DNA from: Haematococcus lacustris | Lineage: Eukaryota > Chlorophyta > Chlorophyceae > Chlamydomonadales > Haematococcaceae | Reading direction: 5' to 3' | Length of the DNA stretch: 64,000 nt | Assembly: GCA_030144725.1 (NCBI GenBank) | Contig: JASKMD010000020.1 | Coordinates: 4,482,703 to 4,546,702, forward strand | Shown here: in pieces, positions 46,718 to 56,640 of the stretch | Numbering within the stretch: position 1 is the stretch's first letter | Layout: each line of letters opens with the position of its first letter | The notes under the pieces: generated by a model | Seen by the model: only the letters and a program-made list of their open reading frames with translations | Database searches by the model: none | Told to the model about the DNA's origin: nothing | Position numbers and translations under genes: made by a program

Positions 46718-49700
46718 GTAACCTGGGGTCCTGGGTGGGGGGGAGGATGAAGGTGGGGGTGGGGTAGCATATGGTTAAGGTGTGCTCGCTCATGTCATCT
46801 CATGTTCTTTCCCATTTCTTTCTGTGTCTACGTATCCTATCTCTCCTTGTGTCCCATCTATAGCCTCTCACTCTATGTTTCCTATCGGTCTGGTTTTCCA
46901 GATCGAACTCGTCCATCATCTCGGACTCGTCCAGTTTCTCGGACTCGTCCATTACTATTGCTCGATGTACTCGGCCAGTCGATTATCCATTACTTCTTTC
47001 CCATTCTCTTTAAATGTCTCGTCCCTCATTTCGCCCGATCTATAGCCTCTCACTATTTGTGTCCAATTTGTGTCATATCTCGTACCTTTCCTGCCATCCG
47101 TTGCATTCAAGATGTTGTGCGTTTTCTTCCAGCACAAGTCATCCTTCCACAGCACACTGCACAGCTCATGAGGTGGCTAAGGCTTACGGCAATTGCCTGG
47201 CTGTGCAGGCTGTGGGACACGGAAAGTTCGCTGCCCGTCCTTGGCCTTGTCCTGGCCATAATGGGAGATGTGGCGGACGCCATGGTAAGGGGCTGGGGCA
47301 GGCCAGGTTGCCAATCCATCGTCAGGGTCAGAGTCACAAACCAGGCGCTGTCACTCATACGAATGAGAGAGGCTCCGCCCACATGAACCTGTCGAGCCCG
47401 CTAGTCGGCTTAAGTGTTGCATCAGGCCTTGTGTCAGGCTGAGTGGAGCGTACCCACCACCCTTGACCTGCCGACCCTCTAGCCGGCCAGCACGGGATGC
47501 ATCAGGCAGTGCACCCTGCTCTCTACTACACCTGCCACCCTTGACTTGCTAGTCATACTGACTGGCTCAGCTCTGATCTGCTTTAGTGTGGAATGAAACC
47601 AAGTTTGTTAGTATGTCTACTGACGCCTGCCCACCCCCTCGGCGTGCTCAACCCCTGACCCGGCCTGCCCACCTCGACCTGCTTGCCCCTGCACTGGCCT
47701 ACCTCGACCTGTTTGCCCCTGCACTGGCCTACCTGCACCTTGGCCTGCCCTGCCCACCTGCAGGCCTACGTCCACAGCCGTAACATCCTACACATGGTGA
47801 GCAGCTGCTGGCCCTCCACACCCTGCTTCCTCTACCTGGATGCCAGCCGTGCATGCTCGACTCTCTGCGCCCATTCCAAAGACTGGCAGGAAACATGCCC
47901 GCACGCTGCCTGGCAGCCAAGGCATCAGCTCCAGTCCTGCCCATCCAGCAATCCCAGTAGAGCGCCTCTGTTTTGCTGGCGTCAATCACAAAACAAGGAT
48001 CGTGCTCGAGCCAAGAGTTGTGCATGTCCTGATGCTGAACTGAGCTGGAATCCCGCAGGACTTGAAGCCAGAGAACGTGCTGCTCAAGCCTGAGGGGAGT
48101 GGGCTGGTGGCCAAAGTGAGTGCTGGGAGGTGCTGGTGGTGGTGGTGGTGGTGGTGCCGCTGCTGCTGCCTTTCCCTTGTGCATCAGCAGCGGCCATTGC
48201 CACATCTTCCTCGTGTGCCTTCTGCCCCCCACCAACTGCCACCGCCCAACTGCCACTGCGCTAGCATATTCTAACCAGCCTCATGCCATGATCCTTGGTG
48301 TGATCGTTGTTGTTTGGGGTGGAGTGGGTGGGCGGGTGGGGGTCTGGGAGGGGTTGATGAGGGTGGTGTTTGGGTTGGGAGTGGTAGCTCCCACCAAACC
48401 ATCTTGCAACTCCCTCACCGACCCCCCCTGATCCCCACCAACCAACCACCCACACCCAGCCCTCAACTGCACCATCACACCATCACTCTTATCCCCAAAA
48501 ACAATGACCTCCCTGTGCACCACATGTCAGCATCAACTGCATGCATGGCACATTAGCAAGAGAGTTGCCCAACAGCCTGCCCGGGCCACCACCCAGTGCT
48601 GCCTACTACCACAGCTGCCCCACAACAGCTTCCACCGGCCCTGACCAACCTGCAGTGTGACCTCTGTGCTTTCCTTTTGTGTGATCTGTGGTCTCGCAGC
48701 GTTCTGGCCATGAAATTGCCTTTATCAACTGCCACCACCAACTGCCACCATCAACTGCCTTCATCAACTGCCTTTGTCACAAGCGTGGTGGTGCCGGCCG
48801 GCACTCTTTGCCCGTGTACATGCACCCTGATTGCTTTGACAGGGCTGTGAGGTTCCCATGATCTCCCATGATCTCGAGCGCATGGTCCAGTGTGTGGAGA
48901 ATGTGCCGGCGTGTGCCACATGTGCTGCCAGCCATCACTCTTGTGGGCTGGCCGGGGTGCTTGAAGTCATCAGACCTGTTTCTAAAAGTCATTGGGGTGT
49001 GCCTGCCTCCAAGCCCGCATCCCTCCTCTTGCCGGACATCTTGTAACCCCATGCACCTCATGCACCCCATGCACCTCATGCAACCCATTCATGCCTCTTG
49101 TGTGCCTGCACAAGCATGCGCCACTCCAGCCGGGCATCTGCTGCTAGTCACTCCATGTTGCTCCTTACCCTGCTGTGTCAGATGCACCGGGACCGTGGTC
49201 CTCCCCGTTTTCCATCTACCACGCACCACCTCCTCCCTCGCTAATCTCCTTCCAGCCACTCAGTCACCAGCTCAGTTCTGACACTAGGTCGATGGTGCAG
49301 CCCAGGCAGCAACACCCTTTCAGCGCCTGCTGCTGGCTGCAGGTGGCTGACCTGGGCTTAAGTGCAGTCATGGGTCCTAACCGCACCCACCTCAGCAAAG
49401 CCTGGGCAGGCACGCCCCTGTACCGGGCCCCTGAGGTAGCCCTCCATGGCCGTGCCAGTCCAGCAGCGGACGTCTACTCCTTTGTACGTATGTGTCGTGC
49501 CATGCTGGCAATGTGCATGGGTGCTGCATGGCATGGCCATGGCATCTGATGTAATTGCAAGTCTGCTAGACGGGGCAGATGGGCAGATTGGGTGTGTCTT
49601 GCCATGCTGTCAATCTGCTTGTCCAAATCTAATGTAGTCCTTCAGCACCATATTCCCTCACTAAGGGGAGTGATGTTTTGTCCCTATGGAGTACCTCCCA

Positions 49701-52393
49701 CACACATGGCATGGGCGCCCACCACCTACACTGTTGCCCTGACCCCTGTGACAGGGCTATAGCCCTAGAATTGGCACGACATGCATGCGCTGATGTGAGC
49801 GGATGACAGCCCATAGGAACACCCCTAGCACACACTACTGTGCCCCAGGCTGCTGCTGCTGGGCCCTGGGTGGGCGGTCTCACAGCCGCTTGCAGCCCAG
49901 CTCAGGGTACTCCTTGCCCTCAGCTGGCAGCTCGGGCAGCCCAAGCCACCAGCACAGCTGCAGTGGGCGCCACTTGCTCTTTCCAATGTTCTCACAAGGG
50001 TCTCCAACGCGCACCAACGCGCTCACCTGCACACCCATTGTGGTGCCACCCTGCTGCAGGGGGTGATGGCATGGGAGCTGCTGCATGGCTGCTTTGCGGC
50101 ACAGCGCCTGCAACAACTGTGAGTGCGGCTGCCTGATCCTCACAATGCCCTTGGCGCCTGGGCTCACTATGAACATGGAGAGTACTACCGGGCACATGGA
50201 GGACACACTAACGGGCACTCTAAGCAGGCACATGGAGGATATCTGAGAGCATGCAGGTCAAGCAGGCATGTGTAGCAGTGTTTTTTTTTAACGCTATATA
50301 TAGCGATCGCTATAAAAAGCGACATTTCAGAGGGCTCCGTGCGCTATGGATTGGACCCCTTGCGGACTGTGCTATAGCGCATCGCGTTATAAAAAGTGAA
50401 CTTTGTACTGCAGCCGCAGCTCGGCTAAGAGCCGCAATTTGGATAAGCGCCGCAGTCCCGATGGCTGAGGGCCGTGCCCGCCGAGGGTATAGCGATGGTG
50501 CCTACTTACAAGCCAGGGCACACGGTAGCCAAAGCCGTGCCATCTTTGTCGAGGACCTTATGCAGGAGGCAGCCTTGACGGCCAACAAGATCACTGACAT
50601 GTACTCAGGCCCCTCCCCCTTCTCTGCACTTCACCAATGTGGCAGGACCTGGCAGCTGCCTGGTGTACAACGGCTCTGGCCATTTGGCATTGCAGCCGCA
50701 TGGGAGTGGCAGTATGACAGTGCAATCAGATGAGGCTGACAGTGACAGTGAGGATGAGGAGGAGGTAGGCAGCAGGCAGGCAACAGCAGACATGGAGACA
50801 ACGTTTGGTGAGAATGAAGAGGAGGAGGAAGGCAGTGAGCTAGGCAGTGAGCCAGTGCAGCTGTACGCCATCCCCCCAAAAGGGTGCCGGGCTGCTTTAG
50901 TGCCAGCCAGTGACGTCCAGCAGCATGTCGACAGTGCCAAGCAGGAGCTGGCAGCAACAGCAGATGCTGTGGTACGTGACCTACACAGCCGTTTCCTCCC
51001 ACCGGAGCATGCCTAAGGACTGGCTGTTGTGTACGCCCACTACTGGGACAAGCAGCCCAGCGATGAAGACTTCCTTGAGCGCCTGGCCATTGTCAAGGCC
51101 CGGTACTGCATGGACGCGACCCTGGCCAATGGCCAACGAGCGCCAGCCTTGTTGGACCAGCAAAAGCTATCTGCCCAGCAATCAGCATTTGTGGAAGTCA
51201 TGCGCTGCCAAGCTGAACACCGTGTGGAGCTAAGCTCAGCAGCAGCCAACCCAGCCAAGGAGACCACCAAGTTGTGGCGCTACCTGGCTGGCCAACCCAA
51301 CACCAAGGCTGACATCTTGGAGTACATCAAGCTGGCAGAGCTTGCTCTGGTCATGACACCAGGCTCAGTGGAGGAGGAGCGCATGTTCTCAGACATGGCT
51401 TACCTCAAAGATGACACCCGCAACAGGCTGCAAGAGTGCCACTTGAATGTGTGCGCCTGTGTCTTCAGCAGCAATCAATTTGACACATTCCCAGATGAGC
51501 GTGCCATTAGCAAGTGGCTGGATAACGCTGCTGTGCGTGGGCGCTACCGCCTTTGATTGGGCCTATTGCTTTGATTTGACATTTTTGTTGTGCGCTATGG
51601 GGCCCAATAGGGTCGCGCTATGAACATGACAGTCCCAATCTCAGCCATGACACTTTGTGCTATGAAATTGGAAAGAGGCCAAATGAAAAAAATACCACTG
51701 ATGTGTAGGACATTTGAGCACATGGAACACAGGCAGGCACATGGAGGAATGCCAGGTATATGGAGGGCCTGTGAGCCCATGAGTACACAGCAGCTCAAGC
51801 TCTTCCTACCGGAGCTCATTGTATCCACATGTGCCGGGAAGCTTGGCTGCGCCTCACTGTCTTTCAGCCTGCCTACCTGCCACCGGAGAATGTGCTGGCG
51901 TGTGCCACATGTGCTGCCAGCCATCACTCTTGTGGGCTGGCCGAGGTGCTTGAAGTCATCAGACCTGTTTTTTATTGGGCGGCATTGGGGGGGCAATGAG
52001 GGGGGAGAGGGCAGGCCAGGACCGGGAAGAGACAAGCCACCACCATTTCTTTCAAGCTCTGCCCACCTGCTTACTTGCCTACCTACCTGCCTTCCCACCC
52101 ACCCACCTACCCACCCGTCCACCTACCCACCTGCCCACCTGATGCTGTGCAGCACCCAGGAGCCACGCCACCTCCTGTTCCTGGAGCCCCACCCCGAGCT
52201 GTTTGCCTCCCACTGCCCACCCCACCCCCCACGCCCCACAGCAACCCAGGCACAGCCAGTGCTTCAAAGCCTGCAAGACCTGGTGCACAACTGCCTGCAG
52301 CACCAGCCCCAAGCCCGCCCTACCTTCTCCGACCTTGTGCAGCGCTTAAACGTCCTGGCAGAGCGGCAGCTGAAGGCCCAGGCGGTTGGGTGA
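31402..52393 (+). CDS. Receptor-like protein kinase with secreted ectodomain
   Basis: About 20 or more exons over 21 kb appear to encode one type I membrane kinase: signal peptide, ectodomain, single membrane helix, then an intracellular TKL-like kinase. The start at 31402 is chosen because MWLAHMTCTDALCFALLLLV begins a clear signal peptide. The upstream in-frame Met at 31348 would bury it. All kinase exon junctions from 42309 on agree in phase. The junctions between 32212 and 35667 and between 37311 and 42075 are less certain, so two genes (a membrane protein ending near 40473 and a kinase) remain possible. Such kinases presumably sense wall or extracellular cues; the ligand is unknown. The introns carry five kinds of mobile or repeated DNA, mostly antisense to the gene. 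Confidence 0.6.
32934..32974. repeat. (GATGAT)n run in kinase intron
   Basis: A short GATGATGAT/GAGGATGAG run in non-coding sequence between ectodomain exons. The Asp-rich ORF across it is an artefact. Confidence 0.8.
34560..34610. repeat. (GAGA)n purine run
   Basis: Imperfect GAGAGA repeat in a kinase intron near the 3' flank of nuclease-like copy 1. Confidence 0.8.
34630..35112 (-). pseudogene. TnpB/Fanzor-like nuclease fragment, copy 1
   Basis: On the minus strand, in a kinase-gene intron, this 3' part reads AKRTKAEQD, a basic linker, and WVGRDCNAALNM. The D-x-N-A-A-x-N pattern matches the RuvC-III motif of TnpB-type nucleases. A deletion after NMQ shifts the frame, so the conserved WRPLELCWW..PA.GKEYPELGYKRL tail is read in another frame. 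About 200 bases downstream of the stop (34640-34850) are conserved with copies 3 and 4. The Fanzor assignment is by motif recognition only; Fanzors are eukaryotic RNA-guided TnpB relatives spread by transposons. Confidence 0.55.
36165..36222. repeat. (GGGGC)n/(GGGGT)n repeat
   Basis: Eleven GGGGC/GGGGT units in the intron before the exon at 36330. Complementary CCCCG units recur at 53502-53516. Confidence 0.9.
38200..39080 (-). pseudogene. TnpB/Fanzor-like nuclease fragment, copy 2 (longest)
   Basis: Minus strand, intron of the kinase gene. A first exon near 38960-38830 reads AGMAAAQAVWSPALDQFFKK and ends in a GTGAGG donor. A second exon (about 38705-38460) reads MAEASMERYDCAKQLV, GAAGIGTCGGWD, CKVVCGPKGSDQ and VVLVEELRTSRLEP. 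The E-x-R-T-S pattern matches the RuvC-II region of TnpB/Fanzor proteins. The RuvC-III end is eroded near 38260-38300. It is truncated and not functional as it stands. Confidence 0.55.
39838..39921. repeat. (CCCCTG)n repeat before the membrane exon
   Basis: About 13 CCCCTG units directly upstream of the likely acceptor at 39940. It is either an intronic pyrimidine-rich tract or, if translated, a Pro-Ala stalk. Confidence 0.9.
39941..40472 (+). other. Receptor kinase stalk and transmembrane exon
   Basis: The exon encodes FGLQGLDVTLAPYTAYGDGD, a Pro/Ser/Thr-rich stalk (about 40080-40300), then MAAALLLCCAMLLAACLIKR. That is one membrane helix followed by basic residues, as in type I receptors. 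The donor AAG/GTGAGA is at 40472. The preceding (CCCCTG)n tract (39838-39921) would encode Pro-Ala repeats if the exon began earlier. I prefer the acceptor at 39940. Confidence 0.65.
42715..43530 (-). pseudogene. TnpB/Fanzor-like nuclease fragment, copy 3
   Basis: Minus strand, intron after the VAVK exon. It keeps MAEVSMERY, then an internal deletion removes the RuvC-II region. A Lys-rich linker, WVDRDCNAALNMHMRIGKSK, WRPLELCCWPG and KGKEYPELGYKRL follow to a TGA at about 42940. Codons after the TGA still resemble a continued tail (DRPPRTQQQQPGAQ) to a TAG at about 42900. A remnant of the upstream exon lies at 43430-43530. The 3' flank (42730-42890) is conserved. Confidence 0.6.
44093..44284. 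repeat. MITE-like palindrome with CGGACTCGTCCATTAT arms
   Basis: GCCTCGGACTCGTCCATTAT..GCATAATGCAC at 44093-44152 is repeated inverted at about 44218-44284, and GATTATCCATTAC pairs with GTAATGGATAAC. A diverged copy of the left arm lies at 46900-47005 with the same CTCGTCCATTA and TCGATTATCCATTAC words, so this is a dispersed family. Confidence 0.7.
44280..45630. mobile_element. Large AT-rich foldback (inverted-repeat) element
   Basis: A roughly 1.35-kb imperfect palindrome in a kinase intron. The core arms pair 44639-44880 with 44955-45191: CATGCCAGCCTGGCAAT against ATTGCCAGGCTGGCATG, and ACTCGCGACTTGC blocks in both. Outer arms pair about 44290-44400 with 45535-45620 (GATAATCGCC against GATAACCGCC on complementary strands). 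Each side also has its own tandem repeats (31-bp CCGCGGCCCGTCAATTATAC units at 44400-44480; GTCGAGCGGCAAAG units at 45297-45405). There is no transposase. The composition differs sharply from the GC-rich host gene. Confidence 0.75.
46640..46712. repeat. (CAG)n repeat in kinase intron
   Basis: About 20 CAG units with a few CGG interruptions between the exons at 45891-45970 and 47209-47284. Confidence 0.9.
46900..47035. repeat. Second copy of the GACTCGTCCATTA repeat
   Basis: Three tandem CTCGGACTCGTCCA-type words precede TGTACTCGGCCAGTCGATTATCCATTAC and TTTAAATGT, in the same order as 44093-44190. It lies in the next kinase intron. Confidence 0.65.
48881..48985. repeat. Dispersed 100-bp repeat, copy 1
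   Basis: GAATGTGCCGGCGTGTGCCA through CTTGAAGTCATCAGACCTGTTT is nearly identical to 51889-51970 in a later intron of the same gene. Function unknown; probably a short mobile element or a piece of one. Confidence 0.75.
49650..49995 (-). pseudogene. TnpB/Fanzor-like nuclease 3' end, copy 4
   Basis: Only the last coding part (IGKSKWRPLQLCWWLG, GKEYPELGCKRL) and the conserved downstream segment remain, on the minus strand, just before a kinase exon. The shared block starts near CCCTCACTAAGGGGAGTGATG and ends at about 49990, where unrelated intron sequence begins. Confidence 0.55.
50280..51620 (+). pseudogene. hAT-type transposase remnant
   Basis: ORFs 50639-51016 and 51029-51556 share one frame, separated by TAA at 51014-51016. 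The second holds the hAT C-terminal dimerisation region (LWRYLAGQ, LALVMTPGSVEEERMFSDMA, RNRLQECHLNVC). The first has an acidic stretch and SRFLPPEHA leading into VVYAHYWDKQP. The N-terminal zinc finger and the first catalytic Asp are not visible. Flanks with GCTATATATAGCGATCGCTAT (50294-50314) and GCGCTATGG..GCGCTATG (51592-51620) may be eroded terminal sequences, but I found no clean TIR or 8-bp duplication. It sits in the kinase intron 50119-52152, in sense orientation. Confidence 0.75.
51887..51972. repeat. Dispersed 100-bp repeat, copy 2
   Basis: Matches 48898-48985 with about three differences and ends in the same TCATCAGACCTGTTT word. It is in the intron before the last kinase exon. 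Confidence 0.75.
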
Positions 52394-52749
52394 GCTACCC
52401 ACGGCCTCCCACAGGCTTTTTGCCCGGCCAGGGGCCAGACAGGCGGCCTGGCTTGGCGGCAGTGCTGGTGGTGGTTGCCCCAGCCAGGTCAGCAATGCTG
52501 TGCACACATCTCGCCCCGTGGGAAAACAAGGACAGGCTGAATGAACGCAGGACCACCAGGCACTCAGGGATGGACGCTCCCTGTAGACAAGATGGAGCAC
52601 CACCTGCTGCGCACAGCCCAGAGCCAGCGGGGCGATCGGCCGTCCCAGGGCCTGGTGTGGTGCCCTGAGCTGCCCCCATGCCACCCAGACCAGCCTTGTA
52701 CTCTTCATCGCCCCCACGCCACTCCTCACACTCCTGCTGACCATGCCCT

Positions 52750-53205
52750 GCTGAGCTGACCCGGCTGGTGTGGAGCTCATCCACTAGCACCACCCCGCCT
52801 TAGTGCTGGTCTGTGCCTCTGGGCCTGCACACCACCTTGCAGCATGTTCGCAGCACCACAGCAGCGTCCCAGCCTCCACAGGTGCCCATGCCAGCTGCGC
52901 CAGAGCACACCACCAGCTGCTTGGCGCAATCATAGCGCTCCATGGAAACCTCAGCCATCTGCTAGTCCTGGTGCGGCCAATGGAGGGGGTGACCTCCTGC
53001 AGCTGCAGTCATGCACACAAGGCACACATGGTGGGCTGACAGGGTGGCACCAGGGCATGCGTGGCACCCACTCTTTCACTCCATGCCCCAATCCACCATC
53101 TCCCATTAGATACTCCCCGTTCACCCGCTCCAGCGCTGGGCTCAGCACAGCCTGAGCCGCTGCCATGACCTTTTAGGGTCAAGGTACACCTCCCACACCG
53201 CATGG
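52750..53205 (-). pseudogene. TnpB/Fanzor-like nuclease fragment, copy 5
   Basis: This copy lies downstream of the kinase stop. Minus strand 52975-52755 reads MAEVSMERYDCAKQLVVCSG, GMGTCGGWD, CKVVCRPRGTDQ, a stop, then VVLVDELHTSRVSS with the RuvC-II-like Glu. The upstream exon remnant (AAAQAVLSPALE) is at about 53165-53125. The RuvC-III part is missing; the DNA between 52394 and 52750 is not recognisable. Confidence 0.5.
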
Positions 53206-53530
53206 GTCAGGCTTGAGTTGAATTAGAAATCCCCTCTCTTGCTGCCCCCTTCTCTTGTAGGGTCAAGCTTGCAACACTGAAGCCTAGCAGATACGTTTGG
53301 CTTCAGTGACAAGGGGCATTGGCAGAACAAACTCTGCTGCCCGGTACAACCCTTGCCTGGCCCCTCACCTGTGGGGCGGGCAGGCTAAGCTGCGTGGGGG
53401 CTGTGTGGGGTGGGTTGGAGCTGGCAAAGGAAACGGCGCCTGATGCTGCAGCCAAGCAGCCAGACGGCCAAGCAGCCAGACGGCTTGTATAGATAGCCCC
53501 GCCCCGCCCCGCCCCGTATATATAGATAGG
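53206..53530. other. Spacer between nuclease-like copy 5 and LINE copy 1
   Basis: No gene seen. It holds a duplicated AAGCAGCCAGACGG phrase (53452-53482) and a short (CCCCG)n run at 53502-53516, followed by TATATATAGATAGG next to the LINE tail. Confidence 0.5.
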
Positions 53531-55362
53531 TGGCTTACACCGCTTAAGCCGTCAGCCGTTAGGCTGCTAGGCCGCCCTCCCCCTCTAGGGGTTCGGGACT
53601 TTCTGTAACGCACTTCAAAGCAAGGTGCACAAACAAAGGTGCACATGGGCTCAACATGAAGTCATGCAAGTTCTCATTATTGTTCTGTAGAGTCATGGCA
53701 AACTCCGGCTGCTCCCTGATGGAACTCGTGGCAGTGCACTCAAAGATGAAATGCATGGCGTCATCCACTACCCCCTCTGTGCATCTGGTGCATGTGCGAT
53801 CAATGAAAGTTACCCCCTCAAACCGAGCCTTCTCCACCCCCAGACCGCTGTTGCCTAACCTGAACCTAGTCAAGCTCGTGCGAACTTCTGTAGATAGCTG
53901 TCTGTTAAGCAGGTGTGGTGCCATGTGATTGATGCCAATGCCGTCCCCATGCTTGAACCATGCAGCATACGAACATCTCTCCCGATGCACCGTCTCAGGC
54001 AATCTAGGGTCTCCCTCAAACCCAACCCAACGCCTCCCCCACCTCTCGAGCCACTTCACTTCCATAGCCTTGGTGCCTAGGACCATGTCCGGGCTCAAGG
54101 TGAACTCACCCCCCATCAGCTCTCTGGCGGCAAGCTGGAACTGAGCACTCCAGCTGGCCTGGCAACCCCTGCCTAACTCCACATCTGCCTTGATGACCCT
54201 CATTAGCAGGTCACTGTGGGATAGTTTGGCAGTGTTCCAGAACTTGCATGCAGCCCTAAGCCAGTAAAGTTGGAGGGGCAGCTGCCCCAACTCATGCAGC
54301 ACCATCAGGCCTGACACTGAGCCACGTACCCTGGCAGCAAACCTGAGAAAGCTGAGCATGCGTGTTTGCACTGGGTTGGAGAGCTGCATACCGTGCCCAA
54401 GGAAGGCAGTGCCCCATACCTGGCTGCCATACAGCCCTAAGGGGAGCACAAACGCTCTAATGAGGTGACACAGGGCATAGGGATCATGCAGGACCCCATA
54501 CTCTCTAGCACGCTTGCACGCCTGGCGCATGGCGAGGAACATGCCAGCCCTCATATGAGTGGCAGCAAAAGCAGGGGTGGCGCTGGGGTTGAAGTGCATG
54601 CCTAAGTACTTGAACTCTCTCACCACAGGCAGGATCTCATGCTTGTACCGAATGCTAGGTGCTGCTGTTTGTGAGTTGCCATTGAAGACCATCACCTTTG
54701 ACTTGCCCACATTGACTGTAAGGTGTTTCCTATCTGCAAAGCCTTGTGGCTGGCAGACCAGCCGCTGCAGCCCGTGGGGCGAGGTGCTCACCAGGGTCAG
54801 GTCATCAGCATACATGAAGTGGGTGACAGGTGTGCCTTGCACCCTCACAGCATCAACAGGACCCAGGAACTCCTTACTAATGTCGTGAACATAGAGAGCA
54901 AACAGGAGTGGGCTGATGGGGCAGCCTTGCTTGACACCTTGGTCCGGAATCACTGGGGGGGTGCGGTGGGGGCCATCTATCAGCACATAGCTATCATCCC
55001 TATACAGACCCTCCAGGCAGGCAAGCAAGGGCTGTGGCAGCTTGACCCCAACCCGTAATTGTTGTCCCACAATTGTTGTCGAGGTATGTGGTCATAGGCC
55101 TGTTTGAAGTCAATGAAGGCAGTGTAAAGCTTGCGGTGCTTGGCATCTGCGCTAGCCTTTTGAGCGTGGACAAGATGGCGCAGAATGAACATGGGTTGCA
55201 TGGTGCTGCGTCCCGGGATGAACCCAAACTGCTCAGCTGGCAGCACTTTATGTGTCATGCACCAGGCAGTCAGCACGTGCCGCAAGACGTTAGCATACAG
55301 GCGGTACAACACACTACTCACAGCAAGCATTCTGTACTTGTTGGGGTCTGTGGGGTCTGTGT
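53531..55362 (-). mobile_element. LINE copy 1 (5'-truncated)
   Basis: A minus-strand non-LTR retrotransposon. The main ORF (55070-53559, 503 aa) has RT motifs GVKQGCPISPLLFALY and FMYADDL (YADD at residues 87-90), a thumb and connector, and a C-terminal zinc-binding segment CTRC..AMHFIFEC. Upstream RT motifs (TAFIDFKQAYDHIP, FGFIPGRSTMQP) are in the frame of 55330-54980, separated by an indel near 55055-55070. The copy stops at GTCTGTGT (55362), where copy 2 continues, so it is 5'-truncated. No endonuclease domain is present. The 3' end is GTAAGCCA. Confidence 0.92.
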
Positions 55363-56640
55363 ACCGAGGATGCTACAACTTGTTTGTAGTAGCTGAGTGA
55401 GATTACCCACAGTCCAACATGTTGTTTCTTGTTGAATAAGTTTTGTTGGCCTGTGATGATGATGTGGCTTACACCGCTTAAGCCGTCAGCCGTTAGGCTG
55501 CTAGGCCGCCCTCCCCCTCTAGGGGTTCGGGACTTTCTGTAACGCACTTCAAAGCAAGGTGCACAAACAAAGGTGCACATGGGCTCAACATGAAGTCATG
55601 CAAATTCTCATTATTGTTCTGTAGAGTCATGGCAAACTCCGGCTGCTCCCTGATGGAACTCGTGGCAGTGCACTCAAAGATGAAATGCATGGCGTCATCC
55701 ACTACCCCCTCTGTGCATCTGGTGCATGTGCGATCAATGAAAGTTACCCCCTCAAACCGAGCCTTCTCCACCCCCAGACCGCTGTTGCCTAACCTGAACT
55801 AGTCAAGCTCGTGCGAACTTCTGTAGAGAGCTGTCTGTTCAGCAGGTGTGGTGCCATGTGATTGATGCCAATGCCGTCCCCATGCTTGAACCATGCAGCA
55901 TACGAACATCTCTCCCGATGCACCGTCTCAGGCAGTCTAGGGTCTCCCTCAAACCCACCCCAACGCCTCCCCCACCTCTCGAGCCACTTGACTTCCATAG
56001 CCTTGGTGCCTAGGACCATGTCCGGGCTCAAGGTAAACTCACTCCCCATCAGCTCTCTGGCGGCCAGCTGGAACTGAGCACTCCAGCTGGCCTGGCAACT
56101 CCTCCCTAACTCCACATCTGCCTTGATGACCCTCATTAGCAGGTCGCTGTGGGATAGTTTGGCAGTGTTCCAAAACTTGCATGCAGCCCAAAACCAGTAA
56201 AGCTGGAGGGGCAGCTGCCCCAACTCATGCAGCACCATCAGCCCTGACACTGAGCTACGTACCCTGGCAGCAAACCTGAGAAAGCTGAGCATGCGTGTTT
56301 GCACTGGGTTAGAGAGTTGCACACCATGCCCAAGGAAAGCAGTGCCCCATACCTGGCTGCCATACAGCCCTAAGGGGAGCACGAACGCTCTGATGAGGTG
56401 ACACAGGGCATAAGGATCCTGCAGCACCCCATACTCTCTAGCACGATTGCATGCTTGGCGCATGGCGAGGAACATGCCAGCCCTCATATGAGTGGCAGCA
56501 AAGGCGGGGGTGGCGCTGGGATAAAAATGCATGCCTAAGTACTTGAACTCTCTCACCACAGGCAGGATCTGAACTAGGTGCTGCAGTTTGTGAGTTGCCA
56601 TTGAAGACCATCACCTTTGACTTGCCCACATTGACTGTAA

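Larger units (their letters stand above)
41600..52393 (+). other. Kinase domain exons (TKL-like, HMD catalytic loop)
   Basis: The P-loop is GSGAYGAVFRA (exon ending 42075). VAVK with the catalytic Lys, helix C Glu (EAEL) and SHRNLM are in 42309-42479. The hinge CELCSGGSLYDAMAKG is in 45891-45970, and IMGDVADAM in 47209-47284. HSRNILHM (47764-47796) joins DLKPENVLLKPEG (48059-48115), so the catalytic loop is HMDLKPEN rather than HRD. VADLGLS (DLG for DFG), TPLYRAPEV and DVYSF are in 49343-49483, and GVMAWELLHG in 50060-50118. The last exon (52153-52393) has NCLQHQPQARPTFSDLVQRL. All catalytic residues are present. The intron after 42075 appears to be GC-AG (donor GCGAGT). Confidence 0.88.
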
